DNA of 5,751 bases from Candidatus Aminicenantota bacterium (GTDB lineage Bacteria > Acidobacteriota > Aminicenantia > Aminicenantales > Aminicenantaceae): contig JAFGNQ010000361.1 of the NCBI GenBank assembly GCA_016926925.1, positions 1-5,751 of the forward strand, in the 5' to 3' direction. Under the pieces are notes generated by a model. That model saw nothing but the letters and a program-made list of their open reading frames with translations, was not told the DNA's origin and did no database searches. The translations under genes and the position numbers were made by a program. This document shows, piece after piece, positions 1 through 5,734 of the stretch. Positions within the stretch are counted from its first letter, which is position 1. The number at the start of each line of letters is the position of its first letter.

Positions 1-355
1 CATGATGGATTTTGTCTTGTCTGACTGCTTCCTTTGATAGGGCTTTGAGCAGGCTTAGTTCCGAATTCAAAGAAATGTCGGCATACCTCACGGTGTCCTC
101 GATTTCACTGAGACAGGGAGTCCTGAGAAGACATTTCTGGCACGGCACTCCCTGCAATTTTTTAAGGTTGGTGAGCCGGGATTCAGCAACAGTTTCTATT
201 CCTCCGCGTACCACGGCTTCCGCAGTCTGAGAGAGACCGTTGAATACTTTGTTGACGGCCATTACGCTCACACCGAATTCAGCCAGTTCCCGGAGCTCGG
301 TGCGTGCATTTTCTTCGAGTTTTTTCAGGTCGATCTCGAGTCGAGGATAGCTCAT
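1..355 (-). CDS. Alanine/ornithine racemase-type PLP-dependent protein, N-terminal part (cut by window edge)
   Basis: Reading leftward from ATG at 355, 118 codons stay open to the window edge, so only the N-terminal part of the PLP-binding TIM barrel is seen. The start is preceded by AAAAGGAG, 9 nt away. The first residues (SYPRLEIDLKKLEENAR) and the later SRLTNLKKL and ADISLNSELSLLKALSK stretches align without large gaps to the complete ornithine-racemase-like protein at 3844-4920, so the two are paralogues. The presumed Schiff-base lysine is K36 in VMAVNKVFNG; the paralogue has VTKGVCG, so the segment after the lysine has diverged. Three cysteines (C72, C75, C81) sit where the paralogue has hydrophobic residues. 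It is the last visible gene of the leftward operon, 54 nt after the UroD-type methyltransferase. The family (fold-type III) interconverts amino-acid enantiomers in the cytosol; substrate here is unknown. The family call is firm; racemase activity is not established. Confidence 0.85.
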   Translation of the reverse strand, partial: MSYPRLEIDLKKLEENARTELRELAEFGVSVMAVNKVFNGLSQTAEAVVRGGIETVAESRLTNLKKLQGVPCQKCLLRTPCLSEIEDTVRYADISLNSELSLLKALSKEAVRQDKIHH

Positions 356-409
356 GCACGAATTCTCCTTTTGTCACCATTGCCTGCCGCTTCGAACACT
401 GAAATCAGG

Positions 410-1567
410 TCAGTAGCAGCCATACTTGAGAGCGGCATCGATGATGGCCCTTACATTCTCACGCTTGGAATCCCAGGGGACTTCGCATTCCGTACCGAGA
501 ATATAACCGCCGCCGGCAGCACAGTCTTCGATCAACTGTTTGCAATAGGCATCCACTTCATCCGGTGTGCCGTAAACCAGCATAGAGGACGGCACATTCC
601 CGTAGATACAGACTTTACCGGCCAAGGCCTCCTTGCCTTTTTTCATATTCGTTTTCTCGAAATCGATCAGAACTTTTCCTTTCGGAAGTCCGTCCGCGAT
701 TCCTTGAATCGTATCCAGGCAGTGGGTCAGGTCATTGTCCCAGTGGCAGTAGACCTTGAATCCTCTTTGTACGAGTGTGTCGACCGCCCTCTTGGCGTAA
801 GGCCAGAAAAATTCATCGAAAATTCTCTTGGACATGCCGGGAGGGCCACCGTTGACAAAGAAAACGGTTTCCGCACCCGGAACATCCCCGGCACCCATGA
901 TCATAGCGTCGTTCATGCCCCGCATCAGCTCGTAATCGAGCAGAAATTCACTCATGGCATGGACTTTTTCCGGCCGCTCGAACAGATCCTCAGTCAATTG
1001 GGAAAGACCGCGGTAATACTGCAGCAGGTCCAAGGGATGACAGACACGCCCTCCCATGAGTAGAGGGATTTCGTATTTTTCTACGAAGCGGCGCCAGGCC
1101 TGCGCATAGATTTTCTTGTATTCGAATTCGTAATAAAGCATGTCATCAATGCTTCGGCTAAAGATTTCCTTCAGCCTCTTATTGTATACAAGCGTGGCGA
1201 AACCTCTGTCCATGGCATCATCGTAGTCGTCGATGAGGCACTTTTCGTAAAAACTGGGGATGTTGCCTTTGGGCGGAAAATCGTCCCAGATGCGCCAGTC
1301 CAGAGTCGCCTGGTCCCAGCCTGATTTGCCGATGATCGACAGGTGGTCGAATGTGGTAATATTCGGGTCTACAAAATCCCCGAGAATATCCAAACAGGCA
1401 ACCGTTGCTTCGATGAGCTTTTCGGGCTCATAGAACATTTCACGTATCGTAAGTCCGGCGAGATAAGGGATGATGTAACAATTGATCGGCGCCACCGGTA
1501 CACGGTCGGCTTCTTCAAGATTCCAGGCGGCAGTAAGCCGTTCATAACTTGTCATCTTGTCTTTCAT
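410..1567 (-). CDS. UroD/MtaA/CmuA-family corrinoid methyltransferase (copy 1, downstream)
   Basis: A 385-residue protein of the uroporphyrinogen-decarboxylase superfamily, the branch that includes cobamide methyltransferases (MtaA, MtbA, CmuA). It has the family opening (MTSYERLTAAWNLEEADRVP), a central IMGAGDVPGAETVFF segment (residues 223-237), the barrel strand GFKVYCHWDNDL (269-280), KVLIDFEK (298-305) and the C-terminal GTECEVPWDSKRENVRAI (358-375). The zinc site of MtaA (His-x-Cys plus a later Cys) corresponds here to H275-x-D277 and C361, so one thiolate is replaced by aspartate. Start ATG 1567 has GAGGAG 8 nt upstream, overlapping the corrinoid-protein stop 12 nt away, which implies co-translation. 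By eye 42 of the first 60 residues match the copy at 2485-3651. Expected cytosolic role: methyl transfer to or from the adjacent corrinoid protein. Substrate unknown. True heme-pathway UroD (HemE) is unlikely given length and context. Confidence 0.9.
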   Translation of the reverse strand: MKDKMTSYERLTAAWNLEEADRVPVAPINCYIIPYLAGLTIREMFYEPEKLIEATVACLDILGDFVDPNITTFDHLSIIGKSGWDQATLDWRIWDDFPPKGNIPSFYEKCLIDDYDDAMDRGFATLVYNKRLKEIFSRSIDDMLYYEFEYKKIYAQAWRRFVEKYEIPLLMGGRVCHPLDLLQYYRGLSQLTEDLFERPEKVHAMSEFLLDYELMRGMNDAMIMGAGDVPGAETVFFVNGGPPGMSKRIFDEFFWPYAKRAVDTLVQRGFKVYCHWDNDLTHCLDTIQGIADGLPKGKVLIDFEKTNMKKGKEALAGKVCIYGNVPSSMLVYGTPDEVDAYCKQLIEDCAAGGGYILGTECEVPWDSKRENVRAIIDAALKYGCY

Positions 1568-1579
1568 GACCGCCGCTCC

Positions 1580-2218
1580 TCAGAGACCGCTCTCTTCGAT
1601 CCAATCCTCGATAACCCTGATCCCCTCGCTGGCATTGGAAGTGGCATGATCGACTCCGAGGCTGGAAGTATTGACCTCACCGACCACCCCTCCTCCCACG
1701 ATGACTTTCACCTTATCTCTCAAGCCTGCCGCACTGATGGCATCGACGGTTTTTTTCATGACCGGAATCGAGGTCGTCAAAAGTCCCGACATGCCTACGA
1801 CTTGAGGGGCTTTTTCTCGTATCTGCCTGACGAACACATCTTCGGCGACATCCACCCCCAGGTCAATAACCTCAAAACCACCGCATTGAAGCAGAGTGGC
1901 CACAATCCCCTTGCCCAGATCATGCACATCGCCTGCTACGGTGCCGATGAGGACTGTTCCTTTTGCCTTCGTATCCCCGTGACATTCCTTGATCACGGGA
2001 TCGAGCAGCGCTGCCGCGGCTTTGAAAATCTGTGCAGCCCGCATCAACTCCATGAGAAAGAAATTTCCGTTCTCGAATTCTTGGCCAGCTTTTTCCAAGC
2101 CTTCCCGGGCTTCCTCGATCATATCTATTGGATCCCGGCCGCTTTTTATGCCTTCCTCTACGGCTGCGATCACCCCTTGCTTATCGAGGGAGGCCATGGC
2201 ATCACTCAGTTTTCCCAC
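1580..2218 (-). CDS. Corrinoid (B12-binding) methyl-carrier protein, MtbC/MtaC type
   Basis: A 212-residue cobalamin-binding protein of the methyltransferase corrinoid family (methionine-synthase-like). Residues ~8-80 form the helical cap (B12-binding-2), including the FENGNFFLMELMRAAQIFKA pattern at 48-67. Residues ~86-212 are the Rossmann-like B12 domain with GDVHDLGKGI, where H99 is the predicted lower cobalt ligand. G102 is followed after 41 residues by S-G-L (144-146) and after 28 more by GGG (175-177), the standard spacing for base-off/His-on corrinoid proteins. It should carry the methyl group between the two flanking UroD-type enzymes. I chose the GTG at 2218: it has AAGGGAG 7 nt upstream and gives the usual family length. 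An in-frame ATG at 2311 would add 31 residues encoded entirely within the overlapping upstream gene and not resembling the family. Its start overlaps the 64-aa gene by 13 nt; its stop lies 12 nt before the next methyltransferase. Confidence 0.93.
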   Translation of the reverse strand: MGKLSDAMASLDKQGVIAAVEEGIKSGRDPIDMIEEAREGLEKAGQEFENGNFFLMELMRAAQIFKAAAALLDPVIKECHGDTKAKGTVLIGTVAGDVHDLGKGIVATLLQCGGFEVIDLGVDVAEDVFVRQIREKAPQVVGMSGLLTTSIPVMKKTVDAISAAGLRDKVKVIVGGGVVGEVNTSSLGVDHATSNASEGIRVIEDWIEESGL

Positions 2219-2400
2219 GGCTCTTCTCCCTTCTTCCACATGAGCTTTGTGAGGACAAAGCTCCATGGAGCGTACTTGAGCATCTTCTCCGCCCTTTTGC
2301 CGAAGAGCCACTTCGCTTTAGCCTTATCGAGCTCTTCCGGAGAAGGCGGATTCAATCTCTGCTTGATTTCATCGAGAATCTTCTTTTCTCTTTCATTCAT
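2206..2400 (-). CDS. Small charged protein of unknown function, coupled to the corrinoid protein gene
   Basis: A 64-residue ORF that I do not recognise. It is supported by an excellent Shine-Dalgarno (AAAGGAGG ending 10 nt before ATG 2400), by its place between the first methyltransferase (84 nt upstream) and the corrinoid protein, and by a 13-nt overlap with the GTG start of the latter, typical of translational coupling. The protein begins with a charged helix-like stretch (residues 1-16), a proline-containing linker (NPPSPEE, 17-23), then a Lys/Trp-rich part (KWLFGKRAEKMLKYAPWSF, residues 30-48) and a Lys/Trp tail. There is no signal peptide, convincing membrane segment or cysteine. The A-x3-L-x3-P pattern faintly recalls the small PCP_red-type domain, but I would not assign that. 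It could be a methyltransferase-system accessory or subunit, or a short coupling ORF. Gene reality is fairly sure; function unknown. Confidence 0.72.
   Translation of the reverse strand: MNEREKKILDEIKQRLNPPSPEELDKAKAKWLFGKRAEKMLKYAPWSFVLTKLMWKKGEEPWEN
2226..2232 (-). promoter_or_regulatory. Ribosome binding site deciding the GTG start of the corrinoid gene
   Basis: AAGGGAG on the minus strand, inside the end of the 64-aa gene, is 7 nt from GTG 2218. It favours this start over the in-frame ATG at 2311, and implies that ribosomes finishing the 64-aa gene (stop 2208-2206) can re-initiate here. Confidence 0.6.
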
Positions 2401-2406
2401 CGATGC

Positions 2407-2419
2407 CGAACCTCCTTTC
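2407..2419 (-). promoter_or_regulatory. Strong ribosome binding site for the 64-aa gene
   Basis: On the minus strand AAAGGAGG lies just upstream of ATG 2400, with the core AAGGAGG at 2417-2411 and 10 nt to the start codon. It matches the 16S anti-SD almost fully and is the main evidence that the 64-residue ORF is translated. Confidence 0.7.
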
Positions 2420-2484
2420 TTAACTGATGACGCGGTACAGCCACGTTAGAGTCTCGAAACACATCAATTAGCTCAGAAAACAAT

Positions 2485-3651
2485 TCAATACCGTCCGAAT
2501 TTTTCAGCCGTATCCAGTATAGCACGGACATTTTCCGGCTTCGCGTTCCAGGGCGTTTCGCACTCGGTGGACAGGATGAAGCCGCCGCCCTCGGCACAGT
2601 CTCGTATCAGATTTTTGCAGTAGTCCTCCACATCCGATGTGGAACCGAAGCACATAAGCGCTGCCGGAATATTCCCGAATAGGCAGACACGGTCGCCCAG
2701 GATTTTCTTGGCCTTTTTCATGTCTGTTTTCTCGAAATCCAGAAGAACTTTTCCCCGGGGCAATCCATCGGCGATGTTTTTCAATAGGGGCAAAACCGCT
2801 GTCAGGTCTCCATCCATGTGCACGTGCGCTTTGAATCCCCGGTTTACGATCATGTCCACACCTCTTTTCAAGGTCGGCCAAACAAATTCTTCGAACACAG
2901 ACGGTGAGACATAGGGCGGCCCCACAACACCGGCCTGAAAGAATACGATATCCGCACCAGGGACCTCACCCGCCCCCATGATCACAGCCTGTTTCATGCC
3001 GTTCATGATCTCAATATCGAGAATCCAATCGCACATTTTTTTGACTTTATCCGGAATCTCGAAAACGTCCTGGACATATCGATCGAATCCACGGTAATAA
3101 AGAACGAGCTCAAAGGGTATCGTGGCCCGCCCCCCCATCTCCAGCGGCACACCGTATTCTTCCACATATTTGCGCCAGGCTTGGGAATAAACCACCGGAT
3201 ACTCGAACTCGTAATAAAGAAAGTCCTCCACGCTCCGTTCGAATACCTGTGCGTTGACCTGTCTGTTGAACAAGAGAGAGGCGAAACCCCTTTCCATGAC
3301 GTCCTCATAATCTTCGAGGATGGGTTTTTCGAAAAAGCTCGGGATATTCCCTTCCGGAGGAAACATATCCCAGATTTTCCAATTCAGGGTGACCTGGTCC
3401 CATCCTGATTTTCCCAGAAACGACAGATGATCGAGAGTGGTGATGTTGGGATCGATGCTGTCGCCGATGAGATCCATACACCGGATATAGGCTTGAATGA
3501 GCTTGTCGGGCTCGAAAAACATCTCGCGGATCGTAATCCCACCTAGATAGGGTATGATGTAGCAATGTAAAGGAGCAGCAGGCACTCTATCCGCTTCCCG
3601 AAGATTCCAAGCAGCATGTATTCTTTCGTATCTCGTCATGGGCTCTTTCAT
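2485..3651 (-). CDS. UroD/MtaA/CmuA-family corrinoid methyltransferase (copy 2, promoter-proximal)
   Basis: A 388-residue paralogue of the enzyme at 410-1567 and the first gene of the leftward operon. ATG 3651 has AGGGAGG 7 nt upstream. Shared blocks include MTRYERIHAAWNLREADRVP (5-24), CYIIPYLGGITIREMF (30-45), DPNITTLDHLSFLGKSGWDQ (67-86), the IMGAGEVPGADIVFF segment (224-238), LLDFEKTDMKK (303-313) and STECETPWNAKPENVRAI (361-378). The putative metal site is H278-x-D280 plus C364, again with Asp instead of the MtaA-type Cys. Compared with copy 1 it has one extra residue near 130-140 and a two-residue longer loop after VFFQAGVVGPP (236-246), close to where substrate would be expected in this fold. 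That fits paralogues with different methyl donors or acceptors. It probably acts in the cytosol with the corrinoid protein encoded downstream. The substrate is not readable; a heme-pathway role is unlikely. Confidence 0.9.
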   Translation of the reverse strand: MKEPMTRYERIHAAWNLREADRVPAAPLHCYIIPYLGGITIREMFFEPDKLIQAYIRCMDLIGDSIDPNITTLDHLSFLGKSGWDQVTLNWKIWDMFPPEGNIPSFFEKPILEDYEDVMERGFASLLFNRQVNAQVFERSVEDFLYYEFEYPVVYSQAWRKYVEEYGVPLEMGGRATIPFELVLYYRGFDRYVQDVFEIPDKVKKMCDWILDIEIMNGMKQAVIMGAGEVPGADIVFFQAGVVGPPYVSPSVFEEFVWPTLKRGVDMIVNRGFKAHVHMDGDLTAVLPLLKNIADGLPRGKVLLDFEKTDMKKAKKILGDRVCLFGNIPAALMCFGSTSDVEDYCKNLIRDCAEGGGFILSTECETPWNAKPENVRAILDTAEKFGRY

Positions 3652-3680
3652 GAGATGTCCTCCCTAAATATCCATCCTCA

Positions 3681-3709
3681 TTTATCGTCATTTTTATCCA
3701 CCTTGTCAA
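3681..3709 (-). promoter_or_regulatory. Sigma-70-type promoter for the leftward methyltransferase operon
   Basis: On the minus strand a perfect -35 TTGACA (3709-3704), a 17-bp spacer and the -10 GATAAA (3686-3681, 4 of 6 consensus). Transcription would begin near 3674, leaving a ~23-nt leader with the Shine-Dalgarno before ATG 3651. It is the only good promoter seen for the five leftward genes. Confidence 0.6.
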
Positions 3710-3758
3710 TGCTAGGATGAATTATTCATAAAAACCGCCGATTCTCACATTTTAAAAA

Positions 3759-3786
3759 TTGCATGGCGGTGGATTTTCGATATAAT
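3759..3786 (+). promoter_or_regulatory. Sigma-70-type promoter for the rightward racemase/DUF3786 pair
   Basis: TTGCAT (3759-3764), a 16-bp spacer and a perfect -10 TATAAT (3781-3786), giving a start near 3793. The -35 is weak (3 of 6). It lies over the ATG at 3763 and the GTG at 3769, which argues against those codons being the start of the racemase gene. It is divergent from the leftward promoter, with about 50 bp between the two -35 boxes. Confidence 0.55.
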
Positions 3787-3843
3787 ACCCGTTATGAAAG
3801 GAAACCGTGGGCAATATCTAGGAATCGCCAAAAGAGCAGCAAA

Positions 3844-4920
3844 ATGAACCGCACAATGAAAACGCCTCGCCTGGAAATCGACCTGTCCAAGCTGGCACAC
3901 AATGTTCGAAAGATTACGAAAATTTTCGGTTCGCGGGGAATCCGTATTGCAGGAGTGACGAAGGGCGTCTGCGGCGATCCTAAAATCGCACGTGTTTTCC
4001 TCGACAACGGCATCGACATGCTGGCCGACTCGAGGCTGGCTAATCTTGAAAAACTGCGCCGGGCGGGCATAAAAGCCCCTCTCCTTCTGCTTCGGCTGCC
4101 GCATCTCAGCGCAGCCGAAGCTATCGTAATGACCTCAGATATCAGCCTTAATACCGAGATCTCCGTCATAAAAGAACTATCAAAATTCGCCCGCAAAAAT
4201 GACACCAGACACAAAGTGATTCTCATGGTGGAGCTGGGAGACTTGAGAGAAGGAATCATGCCCGATGAACTGGAGCCCACAGTGGAACAGGTTCTCAATC
4301 TCGAGGGAATAGAGCTTTACGGTATAGGTTCAAACCTGGCCTGTTTCGGGGGAATCATTCCGGATGACAAGAACATGAGCGATTTGTCGGACCTGGCACG
4401 GCGGATCGAAGCCAAATTCCACATTGCGCTTCCTTACGTCTCGGTCGGAAACTCCGTGGTCTATTCCTGGATAAAAAAAGCCTTAAATGCAAAAAAAATC
4501 AATCATGCACGCCTGGGGGAATCCATCCTTCTCGGAGGACGGGATCTTCCTGAAAAAGAAATCCCCGAACTCTACCTGGATGTGTTCACTCTGGTCGCCG
4601 AAGTCATCGAGGCCAAAACAAAACCCTCTATTCCCTGGGGAGAAGTTTTTGTCGATGCCTTCGGAAACGTTCCCGAATTTCAAGACAAAGGCCTGATCGA
4701 CAGGGTAATCCTGAACATCGGCCGGCAGGATGTTTCGGTTCCTGATCTCCTCCCGCGAATGGATATCGAAATAATCGGGGCCAGCAGCGACCACTTGATC
4801 GTCGATTCAAAAAACACGAAACTCCAAATCGGCGATGAGGTGGCATTCGACCTTTTTTACGGAGCTCTGCTGTCCTCCATGACATCCCCCTACGTTTGGA
4901 AACGCTATTTAACTGAATAA
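3844..4920 (+). CDS. Ornithine/alanine racemase family PLP-dependent enzyme (Orr-like)
   Basis: A 358-residue fold-type III PLP enzyme: N-terminal TIM barrel and C-terminal beta domain. K40 in GVTKGVCG is the predicted Schiff-base lysine. Family blocks are GDLREG (132-137), SNLACFGG (163-170), VGNSV (201-205), ARLGESILLGG (222-232), and the long C-terminal signature with VILNIGRQDV (288-297), GASSDHLIVD (312-321), GDEVAFDLFYGALL (330-343) and MTSPYV (346-351), very like clostridial ornithine racemase, which is about 354 residues. Ornithine racemase interconverts L- and D-ornithine in the cytosol; specificity here is inferred only. I chose ATG 3844 (AAGAG 7 nt upstream). ATG 3856 gives 354 residues and matches the paralogue's start, so it is a real alternative. 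ATG 3763 lies inside the promoter. It is paralogous to the partial gene at 1-355, divergent from the methyltransferase operon, and 10 nt before the DUF3786 gene. Confidence 0.88.
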   Translation: MNRTMKTPRLEIDLSKLAHNVRKITKIFGSRGIRIAGVTKGVCGDPKIARVFLDNGIDMLADSRLANLEKLRRAGIKAPLLLLRLPHLSAAEAIVMTSDISLNTEISVIKELSKFARKNDTRHKVILMVELGDLREGIMPDELEPTVEQVLNLEGIELYGIGSNLACFGGIIPDDKNMSDLSDLARRIEAKFHIALPYVSVGNSVVYSWIKKALNAKKINHARLGESILLGGRDLPEKEIPELYLDVFTLVAEVIEAKTKPSIPWGEVFVDAFGNVPEFQDKGLIDRVILNIGRQDVSVPDLLPRMDIEIIGASSDHLIVDSKNTKLQIGDEVAFDLFYGALLSSMTSPYVWKRYLTE

Positions 4921-4930
4921 ATTTTTTGGA

Positions 4931-5554
4931 ATGATTCATCAGGAGCTCTGGAGCACTTTACAAAAACTGGATCCTTGGGCTGTTTCCCGAAGAAGCCTTG
5001 CTGTTTATGATGAGAACCAAAGGGGATATCGGCTTACCATTTTAAGCAAAGATTATTGCATCATTCCATCGGAAGGGAAAATTCAATCCATGGACGCTCC
5101 TGATGAACAGTGCCATTTTTTCCTTCAGCTCACAGCCGTCAATTATCTCATAGGAGCAAAAGATATTCCCTTAGACGGCCGCTGGGCAAGCGAAAAAGAA
5201 TTCCCCAGCGGCCCGTTGTTTTTTCGAGGGCCGCATGCTCTTCCTTCGAAAAAGCTGACACAAATCTTCGGCCTTGATTCGTATCGGTTTGCCGAAGCGT
5301 GCCGAAACCTTGGGGGTAAAAGTATAGACAGCGGGGACTCTGCCTTTGAATTGCTCGTTTTGCCGAGAATTCCAGTGAGGTTGATTCTATGGCTTGCCGA
5401 TGAGGAATTTCCGGCTCGTCTCACCTACCTCTTCGACCGGACCGCCAATGTCCACCTCAAGCTCGATGCCATCTGGGCTGTCGGGAACCTCATCGAAGTC
5501 GTATTAGTGGAAGGCAGCAGTAATGCCCCTCAAAAACAATCCAACTCACAGTAA
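4931..5554 (+). CDS. DUF3786 domain-containing protein
   Basis: A 207-residue soluble protein matching from memory the DUF3786 family, found mainly in anaerobes and often near corrinoid or methyltransferase genes. It opens with LWSTLQKLDPWAVSRRS and YDENQRGYRLTILSKDYCI (26-44), has a central GRWASEKEFPSGPLFFRGPH segment (83-102), and ends with the conserved LPRIPVRLILWLADEEFPAR (144-163) and LTYLFDRTANVHLKLDAIW (164-182). The C-terminal ~14 residues are polar and look disordered. I see no signal peptide, membrane helix, catalytic signature or Fe-S cysteine cluster (only C43, C61 and C124). Its ATG is 10 nt after the racemase stop with only a poor Shine-Dalgarno (GGA touching the start), so translation probably depends on coupling. 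Molecular function is unknown; the neighbours suggest a part in the same methyl or amino-acid pathway. Confidence 0.8.
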   Translation: MIHQELWSTLQKLDPWAVSRRSLAVYDENQRGYRLTILSKDYCIIPSEGKIQSMDAPDEQCHFFLQLTAVNYLIGAKDIPLDGRWASEKEFPSGPLFFRGPHALPSKKLTQIFGLDSYRFAEACRNLGGKSIDSGDSAFELLVLPRIPVRLILWLADEEFPARLTYLFDRTANVHLKLDAIWAVGNLIEVVLVEGSSNAPQKQSNSQ

Positions 5555-5717
5555 AGTTTTTTGGACTCGCCTGTTCTCTCCGACTTGTTCCGCAATGCGG
5601 GAAAGAGATTCAATATAATGAATTGCTTATCCAATTAATTGAATTATTCGCCGGCAAATTAAGATCAACACCTCCAAACTCCTTGAGAAAGCCAATAATC
5701 ATCATGCTGAATGAGAT

Positions 5718-5734
5718 TTGGCACAGAACTTGTA
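5718..5734 (+). promoter_or_regulatory. Possible sigma-54 promoter for a gene right of the window
   Basis: TTGGCAC (5718-5724), five bases, then TTGTA (5730-5734) follows the -24/-12 pattern TTGGCAC-N5-TTGCA at the canonical spacing. The -12 element has GT instead of the near-invariant GC. A TATAAT (5733-5738) overlaps it, but no good -35 lies 16-18 bp upstream. The gene it would serve is not in the window. Confidence 0.35.

Noticed and set aside
371..1063. Long open frame on the plus strand opposite methyltransferase copy 1
   Set aside because: It is antisense to a clear family member and the product shows no recognisable domain; long antisense frames are common opposite codon-biased genes.
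2219..2311. Longer ATG start for the corrinoid protein (31 extra residues)
   Set aside because: The extension lies wholly inside the 64-aa gene in another frame, does not look like the family's N-terminus, and GTG 2218 has a well-spaced Shine-Dalgarno and gives the usual length.
1343..2449. 368-codon open frame on the plus strand spanning copy 1, the corrinoid gene and the small gene
   Set aside because: It lies antisense across three well-supported genes and their junctions. The His/Cys/Phe-rich, low-complexity product has no family match, so it is a shadow frame.
2401..2484. Terminator or extra promoter in the 84-nt gap after methyltransferase copy 2
   Set aside because: I found no stable hairpin with a T-run and no convincing -35/-10 pair on the minus strand, so read-through in one operon is the simplest reading.
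3763..3843. N-terminal extension of the racemase from ATG 3763
   Set aside because: The codon falls within the predicted promoter (between -35 and -10), has no Shine-Dalgarno, and the extra 27 residues are absent from the paralogue and from the typical family length.
5588..5602. Rho-independent terminator after the DUF3786 gene
   Set aside because: The hairpin is only 6 bp with a G-U pair and is followed by AAGAGATTC, not a T-run, on the plus strand.
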